A DNA stretch of 64,000 bases from Riptortus pedestris (taxonomy: Eukaryota; Arthropoda; Insecta; Hemiptera; Alydidae), in NCBI GenBank assembly GCA_019009955.1, contig CM032228.1:75379501-75443500 (forward strand), written 5' to 3'. Made by a program: the position numbers and the translations under genes. The notes beneath the pieces were generated by a model. It ran no database searches. It had not been told where the DNA came from and was given only the letters and a program-made list of their open reading frames with translations. This document shows positions 1-12,064 of this stretch, piece by piece (position 1 is the first letter of the stretch; each line of letters begins with the position of its first letter).

Positions 1-133
1 AAAATTTCTTTCTCAATCACTCAGATTTTAGTAATCCAAGAACAAAAGAAGGGAGGTTTGTATTTGTTCGTATCTAGTATAATGAAACTTTGTTATTATT
101 GTAATTGTTGTCCCTTAAGGGAAATCTGCTAAA
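1..133 (+). mobile_element. H element, 3' part with internal deletion
   Basis: Begins inside the H middle segment (ATTTTAGTAATCCAA) and ends in CCCTTAAGGGAAATCTGCTAAAA-type sequence at 133. The (TA)n core and the conserved block before the 3' hairpin are missing. The left end is outside the window. Confidence 0.6.
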
Positions 134-1085
134 AAATAAAATAAAATCTCCCCTAGTGAACAAGGTTTTATTAGAATATTTTCATTAAGGGATCCATTAG
201 CTAAAATGGAAGTTCTCATAACACGATTTAATATCTACCTGATCAAGCTGTTATAAACAGAGACAGAGATGGTGCTTCCCTATGTGGTTCTAATAAGTGT
301 TTTTGGAGGTTTGGAAAGTTTCTCTTGATTATGTTATTGTCTTCTTCAATTATTCTCACAGTCCAGAAATTAAAATTTTGTGTGTGGTATGTGAGGGAGA
401 TTTTGTTTCTCCGGTATTTGTATAGCCGTTTTAACAATTCCTTCTACTCCCCCATGTATATTTTTTTTTTTTAATAAAGTCTCATGTAGGACATTCCCTC
501 ATATTTTATTAGAAGTATGTTATATGATGAGACGTATGTTCTCACTCCCTATCTTGGCTGGCCTATGAGTAATGGCTTTTATTGTGCATATTATTGCTCT
601 GTCTTTTTTGTGGTTTTTTGGCAGGCTGGAATCTTGAACCGTCGCACACTGGAGCGAGTGATAGGGTAAGCCGGAGAATATTGATTCTGGTGTCATTTTA
701 AAGCACATCGAATACTCTATTGAACTACCTCATCAGCAATTTTTTAAGCAACTTTGCCAGATGCGATACAACGGTAGGATGAATTTTAAATGTGTACATA
801 CAGATTATGTATCGCTTACTAAGTAGAGAATTGTGATTTATAGACACATAATATCAACATATGTGTTATAAATTTTTATTTTTTAATAAATTGAAGTTCA
901 CAAAAGCAATACTAAAGTTGTAAACAAAAATATATCTAGAATAGAAATTAAAAAAAAAAAAAAATCTATGTATTTAATTTAATAATGAGAATTTGTAAGC
1001 TGGAAGAATATCTAACATTTCTAAAATTTCAAATGTTTTTTTATTTTTCAATTAGAAGTTCTTTTACTTCCGAAGATATTGTTTC
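134..1085. other. No gene recognised
   Basis: AT-rich sequence with short homopolymers. Nothing on either strand could be matched to a gene or repeat family. Confidence 0.5.
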
Positions 1086-1775
1086 TTAGCGATCGCTATC
1101 GTTGTTAAGTGTTGGCCTTAAATGTGATATTAAAGGGTCTGAATTAATTAACAAATTATTCAGGATATCTCTGTTGGTAGCCGTCCTTGAAAATTTTCTT
1201 GAAAAAGATTCTCTGTATGCGCGGAAGTATTTATGGTTAGCCTCCTGAGCATCTTCTGAGAGCATACCAATTGGTACAATAGCGTGTTTGACTATTTCCG
1301 GGCCATGTATTAACAGTTTGTGAACTGTTACTGGCATGTAATACCATCCATACAAATCCACAAATATCTCAGCTGTTTCTCTTGTAAACTTTTCAAACTT
1401 TTCAGTAATGATCAAAGCGTTGGACGATATTGCTTGCAAAATAATAGAAAACCGTTTAATTAAATTTACATCTATTCCTGTGATTGACCCCGAAATGTGA
1501 GGAAACGCAAAAAACTTACGCTCCGTGTTTCCGTCATTAGATGTACCCAATCCTTGGTTCACTCGGTCAACGATTAATCCCATTTTTTCCCTAAAATCAC
1601 TAATGATTTTCGTTTGTCTTTGTTGGAGAAGTTCTTTATGAACTTGGGACCGAAAACTCCACGATTTGAAATCTAATCGATATGCAATGTGGAGAAGGCA
1701 TTCAAAGCTCCTTATCCAGCAATGAAGAGTAGATAGTCCAAAACGAAAAAGGACCGTTAAAATATTTAGACAAGA
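1086..1775 (-). pseudogene. RAG1/Transib-type transposase, C-terminal fragment
   Basis: An open frame of about 229 codons, read leftward from 1775 to the stop at 1086. An internal ATG lies at 1583. From upstream to downstream it carries FGLSTLHCWIRSFECLLHIA, KMGLIVDRVNQG, GTSNDGNTERKFF, WYYMPVTVHKLLIHGPEIV and SEDAQEANHKYFRAYR. The last two blocks resemble, from memory, the end of the RAG1/Transib catalytic core, including the Glu-x-x-Asn-Lys context of the catalytic glutamate (E of QEANHK). It could equally be described as one of the unnamed TE-derived proteins common in arthropods. The N-terminal catalytic aspartates are absent and no in-frame start lies upstream, so it is a fragment, or the last exon of a longer gene. 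No stop interrupts it, which suggests recent decay or retained use. Confidence 0.5.
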
Positions 1776-2654
1776 AAAACACGTATTTAACTATTTTTTC
1801 GAACGTGAATGGCTGCGTCAATTGCGTAGAGGAGGAGGCGTTTTACACCGTACGTAGTTGGGAAAGGTCCGCGGGAGGTCTTCCGCACCTAAAAGTGCGG
1901 GGGGGGGGGTGTTAACACTAAAAGTAAAATATTTAACGAATAGGCAAGTTTAGGCAAGATCTGACGACGTTGTAAATAAGACAATATACTCCTAAAAGCA
2001 TGCCAAGTGGTATTTTTTCAAGCAAATACAAGCGATTTGCGAATTCAATTAAATAAAATTATTTTCAGCTCGATGTAAAAAAAAAAAAAATAGAGGAATT
2101 TTAAAAACCTTTTGTGCCAGTTTTTAATTTGTTATAACACCCTTAAAGTGTACTGGAAGCAACAATAATTTATAAAATGAAATAAGAGTTCACGACGAAT
2201 TTAATAAGGCAAGGCTTTTTTTAACATAGCAATTATAACCAGGCATTATGGAAAAACCATTGCAATAATATGGCTAAAAATCAATCTGCTCAATTGAAAA
2301 GGGTTTATGTGGTACTGACAATAGAATCAAAATCCCAAATTAAAACTTTTATTTTTTCCCCCAATGTCCAACATTAATGAAGGATCACTCCAGTGTGCGT
2401 CGGATAGCGGATAGAGATCGTTATACAAAGCGTGAGCCATGCTGCTAAGAGCAGTGTCAAAGAAATATGACTACCTTAAGCCCCTTTGATTCTATATAAT
2501 TATTTTTTCATGTTTTTGATGGCTAGGGTTGTTTAACGGATAATAAGGAGAATTTTTTTTTCGATATTAATTATTGACAATGTTTACAAAAAAAAATGAT
2601 GAAAACCTGTATCTTCATGAAACGTTGAATTTCAAGGTCTAAATTCAATTAACT

Positions 2655-2718
<64 letters not shown>

Positions 2719-2934
2719 GTGTCTATACTTCTATCGAAAAAAAATAATATAGGGACATTCTCTGAATGGAAAGCCTATTTTTGGATAACTGACACCAAAG
2801 GTTTATCTTGTTCCCAATGGTCATCTGTTGTGCGTTCCTCTTGTGGTATGGTTGATAAATGAGGTTTATCAAAACACATTTTTGTGGCTCCTCTCTAAAT
2901 ATGATGATAAGCATGTATCATAAATATGATGATG
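1776..2934. other. Intergenic, no gene; (TA)n at 2657-2713
   Basis: Contains a poly-G run near 1901-1910 and a pure TA microsatellite of almost 60 bp. Short frames here are not convincing. Confidence 0.5.
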
Positions 2935-3187
2935 TATAATAATAGAGATATTTCGAAATTACAAAATTGTCCACTACGAACCCCCCCCCCCTCTCACTCA
3001 CTGGTTCGATTTCTGTCATTAACGAACTTGACCTTCCTTTTTACGTAAAGGATTAAAAATCGAGTTTGGTAATGAACAAACAAAAATTGCGACCGCTACA
3101 GCGTTATGAGACATATACATATCGAAAATCAATCGCGTCAAGAGCATAACCTCAATAGTTCATTTCCCTTGGGGAAAATCTGCTAAA
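2935..3187 (+). mobile_element. H element, decayed 3' fragment
   Basis: Matches the H 3' half: a GATATTTCGAA-type start, the C-rich run, CATTAACGAACTTGA, ATTGCGACCGCTA and a final CTGCTAAAA. The TA core is reduced to a few repeats, and the terminal hairpin carries substitutions. Confidence 0.65.
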
Positions 3188-4758
3188 AATCATCCCCAGG
3201 TATTCATTCTGCAAATGGTCAACCTGTCGAATGTATTGCTATGACACGTCTATCAAGAGATATGTTTAGCGCAGAGATGAACAATCGTGATTTTAACTTG
3301 TATTAATATATCTAATTGACGAAGGTTTGTATTAAAACGCACGATCTTAAATAGGTGATGGTGTATTAAATGCAGATCAAAAAAGATGAAACAGTAAGAG
3401 TGATTTTATTTCAAATTAGGTACATATAGCAATAACTTCTAATATATTCATACCAATGTAATACTTCCACTATCAAAAGCTATTTCTTGCAACATTCATT
3501 ACTTGGTACATCCTGGTTATTATCTGCAACACAATTTAATAAACCCAGTACGATTAGTGTGAATTAAAATATATTTGTGAGTAATTTCAAAGCCTGTATA
3601 ATTACAACCTCCTAGAATATTAATGTGCAGTGATCTATGAATTAAATGAAACTCTCATTGAGGGAGAAGTAGGAAAAAGGTCCTGTTTCCGCTAAAACAA
3701 ATTTTGATTGCAAAGAGCAATATATGGACGTTCAAAAGGGGTGGCTATTGCTCTGGAGAAGAAAATGTTCTACTTTAATAGTTACGTTAATTGGTATATC
3801 AAATAAATGGTTGGTACAGCCAGTATTAATGATTCTGTTGTCATACCTATCGGCGAAGGCCGTCGTCACTGGCTGATAATTGTGTACATCTGGCAAGGCA
3901 AATTGCATTGACAAATTAATCCAAAATACTTTCTGTGTGTAGAGGAAGGAAAGACACACAGCTAATGAGGTGGAGAGGTCTACCAATGCATGAAATATAA
4001 AAATCTCTACCGGCCTCTCAGACCGGCATTTCGGTAAAAGTGTTAATAGAATAAGCGCTTAGCCCGGCTTAGACCTATTCCTGTGTGGATGTCCCATACG
4101 TGAGAGCAAGTCTCTCTTTATCTCTTCTTTTTTGGTGCTTTATATAAATCACCAAAAAGACAGGTTTTTCCGGTCTCTAATTTTACGAGTATTCAGTACT
4201 GCCGATTATTCATCTCCTGACCTTCCTTAAATCTCCTCGTAAATGTTACTCACCGCATCTCAGTATCTAGGGATATTCATTTTTATTCCAAATAGTTTAG
4301 CTGTAGCCACCTTATTAAATTCTTCCAATTTTATTTAACTAAAAAGAACATAAAACCTCAAGTGGTCTTCCAAAAATAACTATTTTCTTCTTCCATCGAT
4401 ATTCTCCCCTTTATGGATATCCATCACGTTGTATCATTTATTTTTCTATTGTCAAATTACATGTATATGCAAAAACGTATAGATAGGACAAATTGTTAGA
4501 TGACTCAAGACACAATATATTAAGTACATACATTCCTGCAGATTAAATGAGGCTCAAATTTAGCAAAACTTTTAAGTGGTAGCTGTCACGACCATAGGAG
4601 AGAGGATGAAACTATTACACAAATGCTGAAGAAGGCAGAATGGGGATGCTAAAAAACCATAGAGACGCTTGAACACGGAAATATCATCAACGGAAATTTC
4701 CACAACAGCTTAGATACAATATCAAGATCAAATAAAACATTAAAACAGAGCAAGAATT
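3188..4758. other. Intergenic, nothing recognised
   Basis: No coding frame or known repeat was recognised. A short hairpin-like stretch (CTTTTTTGGTG / CACCAAAAAGA) sits near 4126-4163. Confidence 0.4.
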
Positions 4759-4759
4759 A

Positions 4760-5375
4760 AAAAGTCCGTCACGCAGGGGCTGCGTAAACTAAGCAGATTT
4801 CCCACGTGGAGTTTTATAATAGAGAAATTTCAGAATAGAGAGTCAAACAGTTACGGGAAGGGCCCGAAACTCTCTTGACGGAAACTCACGACTAGACCCG
4901 AAGTTAGCCGATCTCATCTCAGAAGCTGAAAACAGAAAAATGCAAATATCTCGGTTAATATTCAAGATACAGAATAAATGTATCTAACATTATTTATAGT
5001 AAATTTAATTTGCAATAAGATTGCTTCTATATACTTTTTCGATACGACGTATAGTAACGGAGATATTTCGAATTTTCAAAAATCCTCCCCTCTAAACCCC
5101 CCCTCCCACTGGTCGGATTTCAGCCATTAACGAACTTGATCTGTCTTTTTGCACAAAACGTCTAAATATCGAGTTTGGTAACGATCAAACGAAAATTGCG
5201 ACCGCTAGAGCGTTAACAGACAAATATATATATCTATATATATATATAATTTTGAACGGACCTCATTTTCGTCATCTCCTGGGTAGGATCGATGGACATT
5301 TGAAGAAATTTTTCAAAACTCGCGCCATGAGTACGACCTCAATAGCTGATTTCCCTTAAGGGAAATCTGCTAAAA
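4760..5375 (+). mobile_element. H element copy H3 (full length, reference copy)
   Basis: About 0.6 kb, from AAAAAGTCCGTCACGCAGGG to TGCTAAAA. Order of parts: conserved 5' block with a small GCAGGGGCTGC palindrome; the subterminal repeat AGCAGATTTCCC; a middle segment with a C-rich run; ATTGCGACCGCTAGAGC; a (TA)n core (here short); the GGACCTCATTTTCGTCATCT block; the 3' stem-loop GATTTCCCTTAAGGGAAATC; then TGCTAAAA. The inverse of AGCAGATTTCCC lies in the 3' end. No coding capacity was seen. This layout matches non-autonomous Helentrons/Helitrons (DINE-1/HINE type). It abuts the next copy head-to-tail. Confidence 0.75.
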
Positions 5376-5808
5376 CGTCCGTCGCGCAGGGGCTGCATAA
5401 ACTAAGCAGATTTCCCACGTGAAGGTTTACAATAGAGAAATTTCACGAGGGCTGAACAGTTAAGGAAACGGCCGAACTAGCTTTTGACGGAAACTTACGA
5501 CTAGACCCGAAGTTACCCGATCTCATCTCGTTATCCGTACAGTCTTCATAAAAATGCAAATATCTCGGTTAATATTCAAGATAGAGAATAAATGTATATA
5601 ACAATATTTATAGTAAATTTAATTTTCAATAAGATTGGTTTTATACAATTTTTTGATCCGACGCATGGTAACGGAGATATTTCAATTTTCGAAACTCCCC
5701 CCCCCATTTCAGCCATTAACGAACTTGATCTGTCTTTTTACATAAAAACTTTAAATATCGAGTTTGGTTACGATCAAACAAAAATTGCGACCGCTAGAGC
5801 GTTAATAG

Positions 5809-5859
<51 letters not shown>

Positions 5860-6054
5860 CTTATTAATGTCCACTTTTTACAACTAAGGCTAATTGGGAT
5901 ATATATATAAAATTGCCTGAACGTTATAATTTGAACGGACCTCATTTTCGCCATCTCCTGGTTAGGATCGATGGACATTTGAAGAAAAGTTTCGAAAATC
6001 GCGTCATGAGTACGACCTCAATAGCTGATTTCCCTCAAGGGAAATCTGCTAAAA
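5372..6054 (+). mobile_element. H element copy H4 (full, tandem with H3)
   Basis: Starts on the last A residues of H3 (AAAACGTCCGTCGCGCAGG) and runs to TGCTAAAA at 6054. The TA core is at 5811-5855. A short insertion containing TTACTTATTAATGTCCAC sits between the TA core and the conserved 3' block. Confidence 0.75.
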
Positions 6055-7019
6055 TGCTACAATAGATGAATAGTCTTACAACGACAACAGATAAACAAAA
6101 CGACAAAGAGTATAGGTTCATTTAAAAGGAATAATCAAATAAATAATAACAACAATAATTATTATTTATTTTGAGCTGACTGATTGTCGGTCTTCGATGT
6201 CAACTAGTAGAACGAGCAGTGTCCAGATGTAAGGCTGTGGATGAAAGCTCAAAATCTGATTTGAGATTGGGTGAGATTTTTTCTCACCTGCTTCTCTTGT
6301 CAGAAGTCAGAGCCCAAGATGAGGCAAGAATTGTAGGAAATGCAGAGACGTGCATCCATAGATGGAATGCCAGCGCACTATGAGACCACTAAACGCTATA
6401 CAGAAGGAATGAGAGGGTCATCAAATATTTTCGAACAATATCCCCAAACCTCTCAGATCAAGCAAGACCGATTCTCCTGAATTTCCGAAGCTGGAAAGAT
6501 TTTGTGGTGACTTGAGATCGAAAAGATTAAATGAAATTGAAGTTGTTTTGTCGAGCAAGAGATATCAAAGAATCACGAAGTGACAATGAAATAATCATTC
6601 CGAATCTAATTGAAAACGCAATAAACCAGTCGTATGACGGAGCGCTATAATTTCCTTGCACGCGGAATAACATATGATGTATAATGACATACTTTTGAGA
6701 ATTAGGCCGCAAGTCCCAAGGATCCCCTATTAGAAAAAATCATTTATGGGATTTACAATTATGAATAAAGTGACAGAATCTCATTCTGGAGTTACCGAAA
6801 ACATGGTGATATATATTATTAGATTTACTCTGCAGCTGTATGAAGAGTTCATGGAACGATAGAAAAAAAGCAATCGTATTGATGAGGCTAATAAAAAATA
6901 AGTCAAGTATATCGCCATGGCTACGACTACTGGAACAAAAAAGTTTCCGATCTCCGTTGTAGGTGCTAATTATGCCAATGACCCTGAAAACGGAAGGGAT
7001 ATCAACACAACTTTATCCG
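6055..7019. other. Intergenic, no gene recognised
   Basis: Moderately complex sequence with no long frame; an old retroelement body is possible because a LINE-like 3' tail follows. Nothing could be assigned. Confidence 0.35.
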
Positions 7020-7465
7020 ATAAACTTAATGAGATAATTATTATTATTTATTAATGTCCACATTTGGCTTCTATGGCTAGTTGGAATAATATAATATTGG
7101 AAGAAGATAATCTAAAAATATATTTATAGTTTTTCTTTCAGTTTTATTTTTATTTTGTTTTTTTCCTCATGTTGTAAATATAGTAACAATTTATATTTAG
7201 TTATGTCCATTCTATTTATTTTATACATTTGTAAAAGTTAGCTGTATAAAAATTTCAATATTTATTTAATTTTGTGAAATTATATTCTAGCATGTTGAAA
7301 TATGAACGGCCATTGCAGTGGTATGGTTCTATTTATTTTGTACACTTGTAACATTTAGCTTTGTAAAAATTTTAATATTTATCTTATTTTGTAAAATTAT
7401 ATTCAAACAGGTTAAAAGATGAATCGCCATTGTAGCGGCATCTCAAATATATAATAATAATAAAA
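7020..7465 (+). repeat. Probable LINE 3' tail with two tandem ~117-bp units
   Basis: Two direct repeats (about 7209-7324 and 7327-7441) each run from TTCTATTTATTTT to a CGCCATTG-type end, and are followed by an (ATA)n tail at 7447-7465. A duplicated 3' UTR with a simple-sequence tail is typical of non-LTR retrotransposon ends. No coding part was recognised upstream. Confidence 0.45.
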
Positions 7466-7511
7466 ATATATTGAAACAAAGCGATGATGATGGAATGTAC
7501 TGTCCATTATA

Positions 7512-8167
7512 AAAAGCCCGTCACGCTGGGGCTGCGTAAACTAAGCAGATTTCCCCTGTGAAGTTTTACAATAGAGAAATCTGCATACTGGTAACACAAT
7601 AACACCGTGATTAGATAATGAGAAATCTTTCAGTTAATTAAAATAAATACCCAACTGAAACAGCTTCTGAATTGTAAGAATAATTTATATTTTAATAACT
7701 CAAATTTTAGTAGTCCAAGAACTAAAGAAGGGGGGGGGGTGGATGAACAGAACGGAATTGCAAAAAACTAACAAAGTAAGGAAGGTAAGGTTAAAAACGC
7801 CAGGTTAGAAGAAGCTTCCGCCTGAGCCGAGAAATGACGAAGATGGCCGACATAATCCGAACTATACCCCACCACAGACTTCATAAAAATGCAAATATCT
7901 CGGTTAATATTCAAGATAGAGAATAAATGTTTATAACAATATTTATAGTAAATTTAATTTGCAATAAGATTGGTTCTGTACAATTTTTCGATCCGATGCA
8001 TAATAACGGAGATATTTTGAATTTTCGAAAATCCCCCCTCTAAACCCCCCCTCCCTCTGGTCCGATTTCAGCCATTAACGAACTTGATCTGTCTTTTTAC
8101 ATAAAACGGTTAAATATCGAGTTTCGTAACGATCAAACGAAAATTGTGACCAAAAGACCGTTAACAG

Positions 8168-8205
<38 letters not shown>

Positions 8206-8331
8206 TTTTGAACGGACCTCATTTTCGTCATCTCCTGGGTAGGATCTATGGATATTTGAAAATTTTTTCCGAAAATCGCGTCATGAGTACGACCTCAATA
8301 GCTGATTTCCCTTAAGGGGAATCTGCTAAAA
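7512..8331 (+). mobile_element. H element copy H5
   Basis: Starts AAAAAGCCCGTCACGCTGG and ends TGCTAAAA. It has a longer middle segment with a poly-G run near 7732-7740, a TA core at 8172-8203 and an intact 3' hairpin. Confidence 0.72.
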
Positions 8332-8706
8332 GCCTAATACCCTTGTTATTGACAACGGGGGAAGTTTACTGACACCATTAATATAGCTGTTACATTAATA
8401 TAAAGTGTTCAAAATATTTTTAAGACCTTTACCGAAAAAAAAGGAAAGTACCAGGACGTAGCTATCGAAATAAAAGTCATTTACCCGCTAGAATTTGAAG
8501 TTGCCACTCCAATCATAACATCAACAAATGGTTTAATTTCAAAAAGCGCAGTGAACAGCTCTATTGACCATGGAAGATTCGTTCGAAAGTTTTCCAATTT
8601 TAATTAAAAAAAGAAACATTAAATAAATACGTGTTGCTTGCGACCCCCGCTACCATTGTATATTATGTAGGAAATAATTATTATAATTACTTGCCAATAG
8701 CAAAAT
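8332..8706. other. 3' flank of OR-A
   Basis: No gene recognised. If the tentative exon 5 of OR-A is wrong, the true last exon should be sought here on the minus strand. Confidence 0.35.
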
Positions 8707-8733
8707 TCAAGAAGAGTTCAAAATAGTTTTTAA
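8707..8733 (-). CDS. OR-A exon 5 (tentative)
   Basis: A CTTGAG acceptor followed by LKTILNSS and a stop. OR last exons are short, and LKT-type starts are common in the family, so this is plausible. The homology is too short to be sure; another 3' exon could lie further left. Confidence 0.35.
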   Translation of the reverse strand, partial: LKTILNSS

Positions 8734-9571
8734 CTCAAGAATATGTAGTAAAGAGAGCTCACCCACACAGACTCTTAAAGCTAAACCGTCAAAAACAAAC
8801 TACCTCAAATTGAACAGTCAATACCTAGCCATTTGACGAGTGCTTGTATACAACGTTTAAGTAAACTTTATACAGACTTGAAAGTGGGGTCTTCATATCG
8901 ATAGCACTTAACCATGTGAACTCAATGAGGATGGCCTCTACCGATTGATTTTATTAATGGTTTTTATATGATCTGGGGGAACCAATGCACTACTTGATAT
9001 GCCATCTATTTTTCTATCTGCTATGTGCCTTCAAGAAAATATTGATGAATATATTAACACAATTTTCCAATTGTTTATTCGTATATTTAGTGATCAGAAT
9101 ATATCTCACTAGTAGTGTAGAAAACTTACGCTTCCAAATGTCTCCAATGAGGCCGTGATGTGAAAGCTGGCCGCTTTTATTACTAATGGTGATTTTGAAT
9201 TTATCATCATAATCAAGAGTGATTGCTTATAGCTCTTGTCACATATTATCCAAGGTGTTGAATACAAAGTGTTATAGAGCTTTTCATCCTAAATAATATA
9301 GATATTTGTAAAGCAAAATAGATTTATTACTTATTTGGTCAGGATAGATAACAAAACTTATTGAAATACCTCATTCGCAATTTGTTCACTGTACCAGCAG
9401 AAGTGAAATGTAAAGAGCATTTCTGCAATAAGAGAACTGGTGAAATTCATGATGATCAGGATACCTGGACTCTTAAAGCATGAAAAAAAGATAAATTTGT
9501 AAATAAATGGGACAAATTATTGTTTTATTTGTCTAACTTTAACATTGTTCTTACCTGCCGCTTGTCATAGT

Positions 9572-9622
<51 letters not shown>

Positions 9623-12004
9623 TAGTGGTGTGTATTTTCATTTTAAATAACATGAATTACATATACTGTTATTTTATTTTTAGAAATGAAAGCTTCTCTT
9701 AAAAACAAATAATTTTGTTTTATAAAAACCAAATTATCGGTTATTATATTTCTAGCTGGGATTTTTCTTTATTTAGGTCACCATTAAATAAATTCTTTTT
9801 GCTGTTAATGGAATCCAAGGCTCTAAGTTTACCATGGGCAGCAACATTCCTACCTTCATGCATACAAGAAAAGTGGGAGAGCTTGTGGAGGTTGAGATTT
9901 AATAATTAGAGAAATGCTTCTTGGCAAAAGGTTGCTCTGCCAATGCTGCCATCTTCCGCATACTTAATAAAAGCAAAGCTGAAATTTGGGCAACCAAATG
10001 TATGCTGTTCGAAGCACTTAGTGAAAGTGTACTCCTGTATGTATCAGAAATATGGGACCATGGTTATTCGGATGTGATTGAGAAAGCTCAATTAAACTTC
10101 TTTAAATGGCTTATGTGTCTCCCTAAAAACACTCCAAAGGCTTACTTTAGAATAGAATTTAACCGTACACACACCCGACTGAAAAATTTCAAGAGAATTG
10201 GTGGAAATTGGTTGAATTGGTGGAAGGCTCTACAAGAGAAGTCGGAAGATGATCTATCAAGACTGTGTTACATGCGCCTAAAGGAATTGTCTGCCAATTA
10301 TTCAATGCCATTTAATTGGTTGAATGAACTGGAGGGTATCATGGGTGCATAGGAGGAAGCTTGGAGGAATTGGAAATGGCGGAAAATATTAATGGAAAAA
10401 TAAAGACTTATTTAGAGGCTCTCGAGAGCCATTTAATCTCGTTAGATATAGAAAGAGTTTTAAACAGCACATATAGCCAGTACTTTAGAAGAATTAGCTC
10501 TCTTGGCAGAGGCGAGGAGTACCTGTACCAAAATGTGCCATTTTTTAACACCAAAGTTATATCTCAAATCCGTTTATTAGGTACAAAAAATCAAAAGATT
10601 GATAGTTGGTAGGACAATTTACATATTCAATCCAGAAAAGCCATGCCCCCTTTGCGAAGATAGCAAAGACACCGTTTCGCACTTCATCCTTACATGCCCC
10701 GTTTAAGCAGATAGAAGAAACCACCTCCTGAAAAGTCTCAACATTCCACAGCAATCCATGGATAATTTGTTTGACCTTATAGACAAGAATAAAATAAATT
10801 ACATTTATGTTTTCATACTTAAAGGTCTTCAAGTCAGAGGGGAAAAAATACAAACAATATAATAATTAAAATAAAATTAATGTTTTATGGTTTTTTTCTA
10901 TAGTAATTATTGTATATAGTTTTTGTTTTTTCTTATTTTTTTTTAAAGAATTCTCTATTAAAAGATAAAAGAAAAATGTAATCATGGACATGGGCTGAAC
11001 CCTTGCTATAAATTTGTTAAATTTTTATAAGCAATAAATATATTCATTCATTCATTCATTCAATTGGAGAAATCTTGCTAACAGTGGTGGCCCTGGCACG
11101 TAGAGGAATGCAGTGCTTAGCAACAAAGAAATTTAGAAAAAGTATGCTATGGGCGCCAAAATAGTCGGGAGAGTTTTTAATTGATAGAATGATACTTCTT
11201 TCAGGTACAGGAAAAAGTCCGTCACGCAGGGGCTGCGTAAACTAAGCAGATTCCCCGCATGAAGTTTAACAATAAATAAATCTACATACCGGTAACACAA
11301 CACGACCGTGAATATTAAGTGAATAAATACGAACAATAATAAAAACCTCCCGACGTAAAGCATCTGAAATGTAAACAAACAGTTCCGTCAACTTCATACC
11401 GGAAAGAAAAACAATTACTGTAGTATATCTGAATATAACGTACTAATTTGATTGAAAACTATTAACTATATCTAGTACTGTAATTTATAATGAATCAGAA
11501 TAATTTTTATCTCAATCAATCAAATTTAAGTAGTCCAAAATCTTAAGAAGGGGGGGGGGGTCACCAGAGCAAATTTACGTGTATCTCGTACAATAAATGT
11601 CTTTTGAAGACAATATTTGGCATTTAAGCTTCGAATGATGTGGTTTATTACATAACCGAGTATTTTTTATGTAACATGAGTAGAAGTGAGGGTTTGCTGA
11701 AGGCTGAAAACTGAAAAAAATGCAAATATCTCGGATAATATTCAAGATAGAGAATAAATGTGTATATAATATTTATAGTATATTTAATTTGCTATAAGAT
11801 TGATTCTATACATTTTTTCGATTCGACGTACAGTAACTAAAATATTTCGAATTTTCAATATTCTCCCCCTCTAAACCCCCCCCCTCTCTTCTCCGTGTCC
11901 GATTTCAGTTGTTAATGAACTTGATTTTTCTTTTGACATAAAACGACTAAATATGGAGTTTGGTAACTTTTAAATAATAATTGCGACCACTAGAGCGGTA
12001 ACAG

Positions 12005-12064
<60 letters not shown>

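Noticed and set aside
4760..6054. H elements as Tc1/mariner-type MITEs
   Set aside because: No true terminal inverted repeats and no TA target duplication; the inverted repeat is subterminal and one end is a hairpin.
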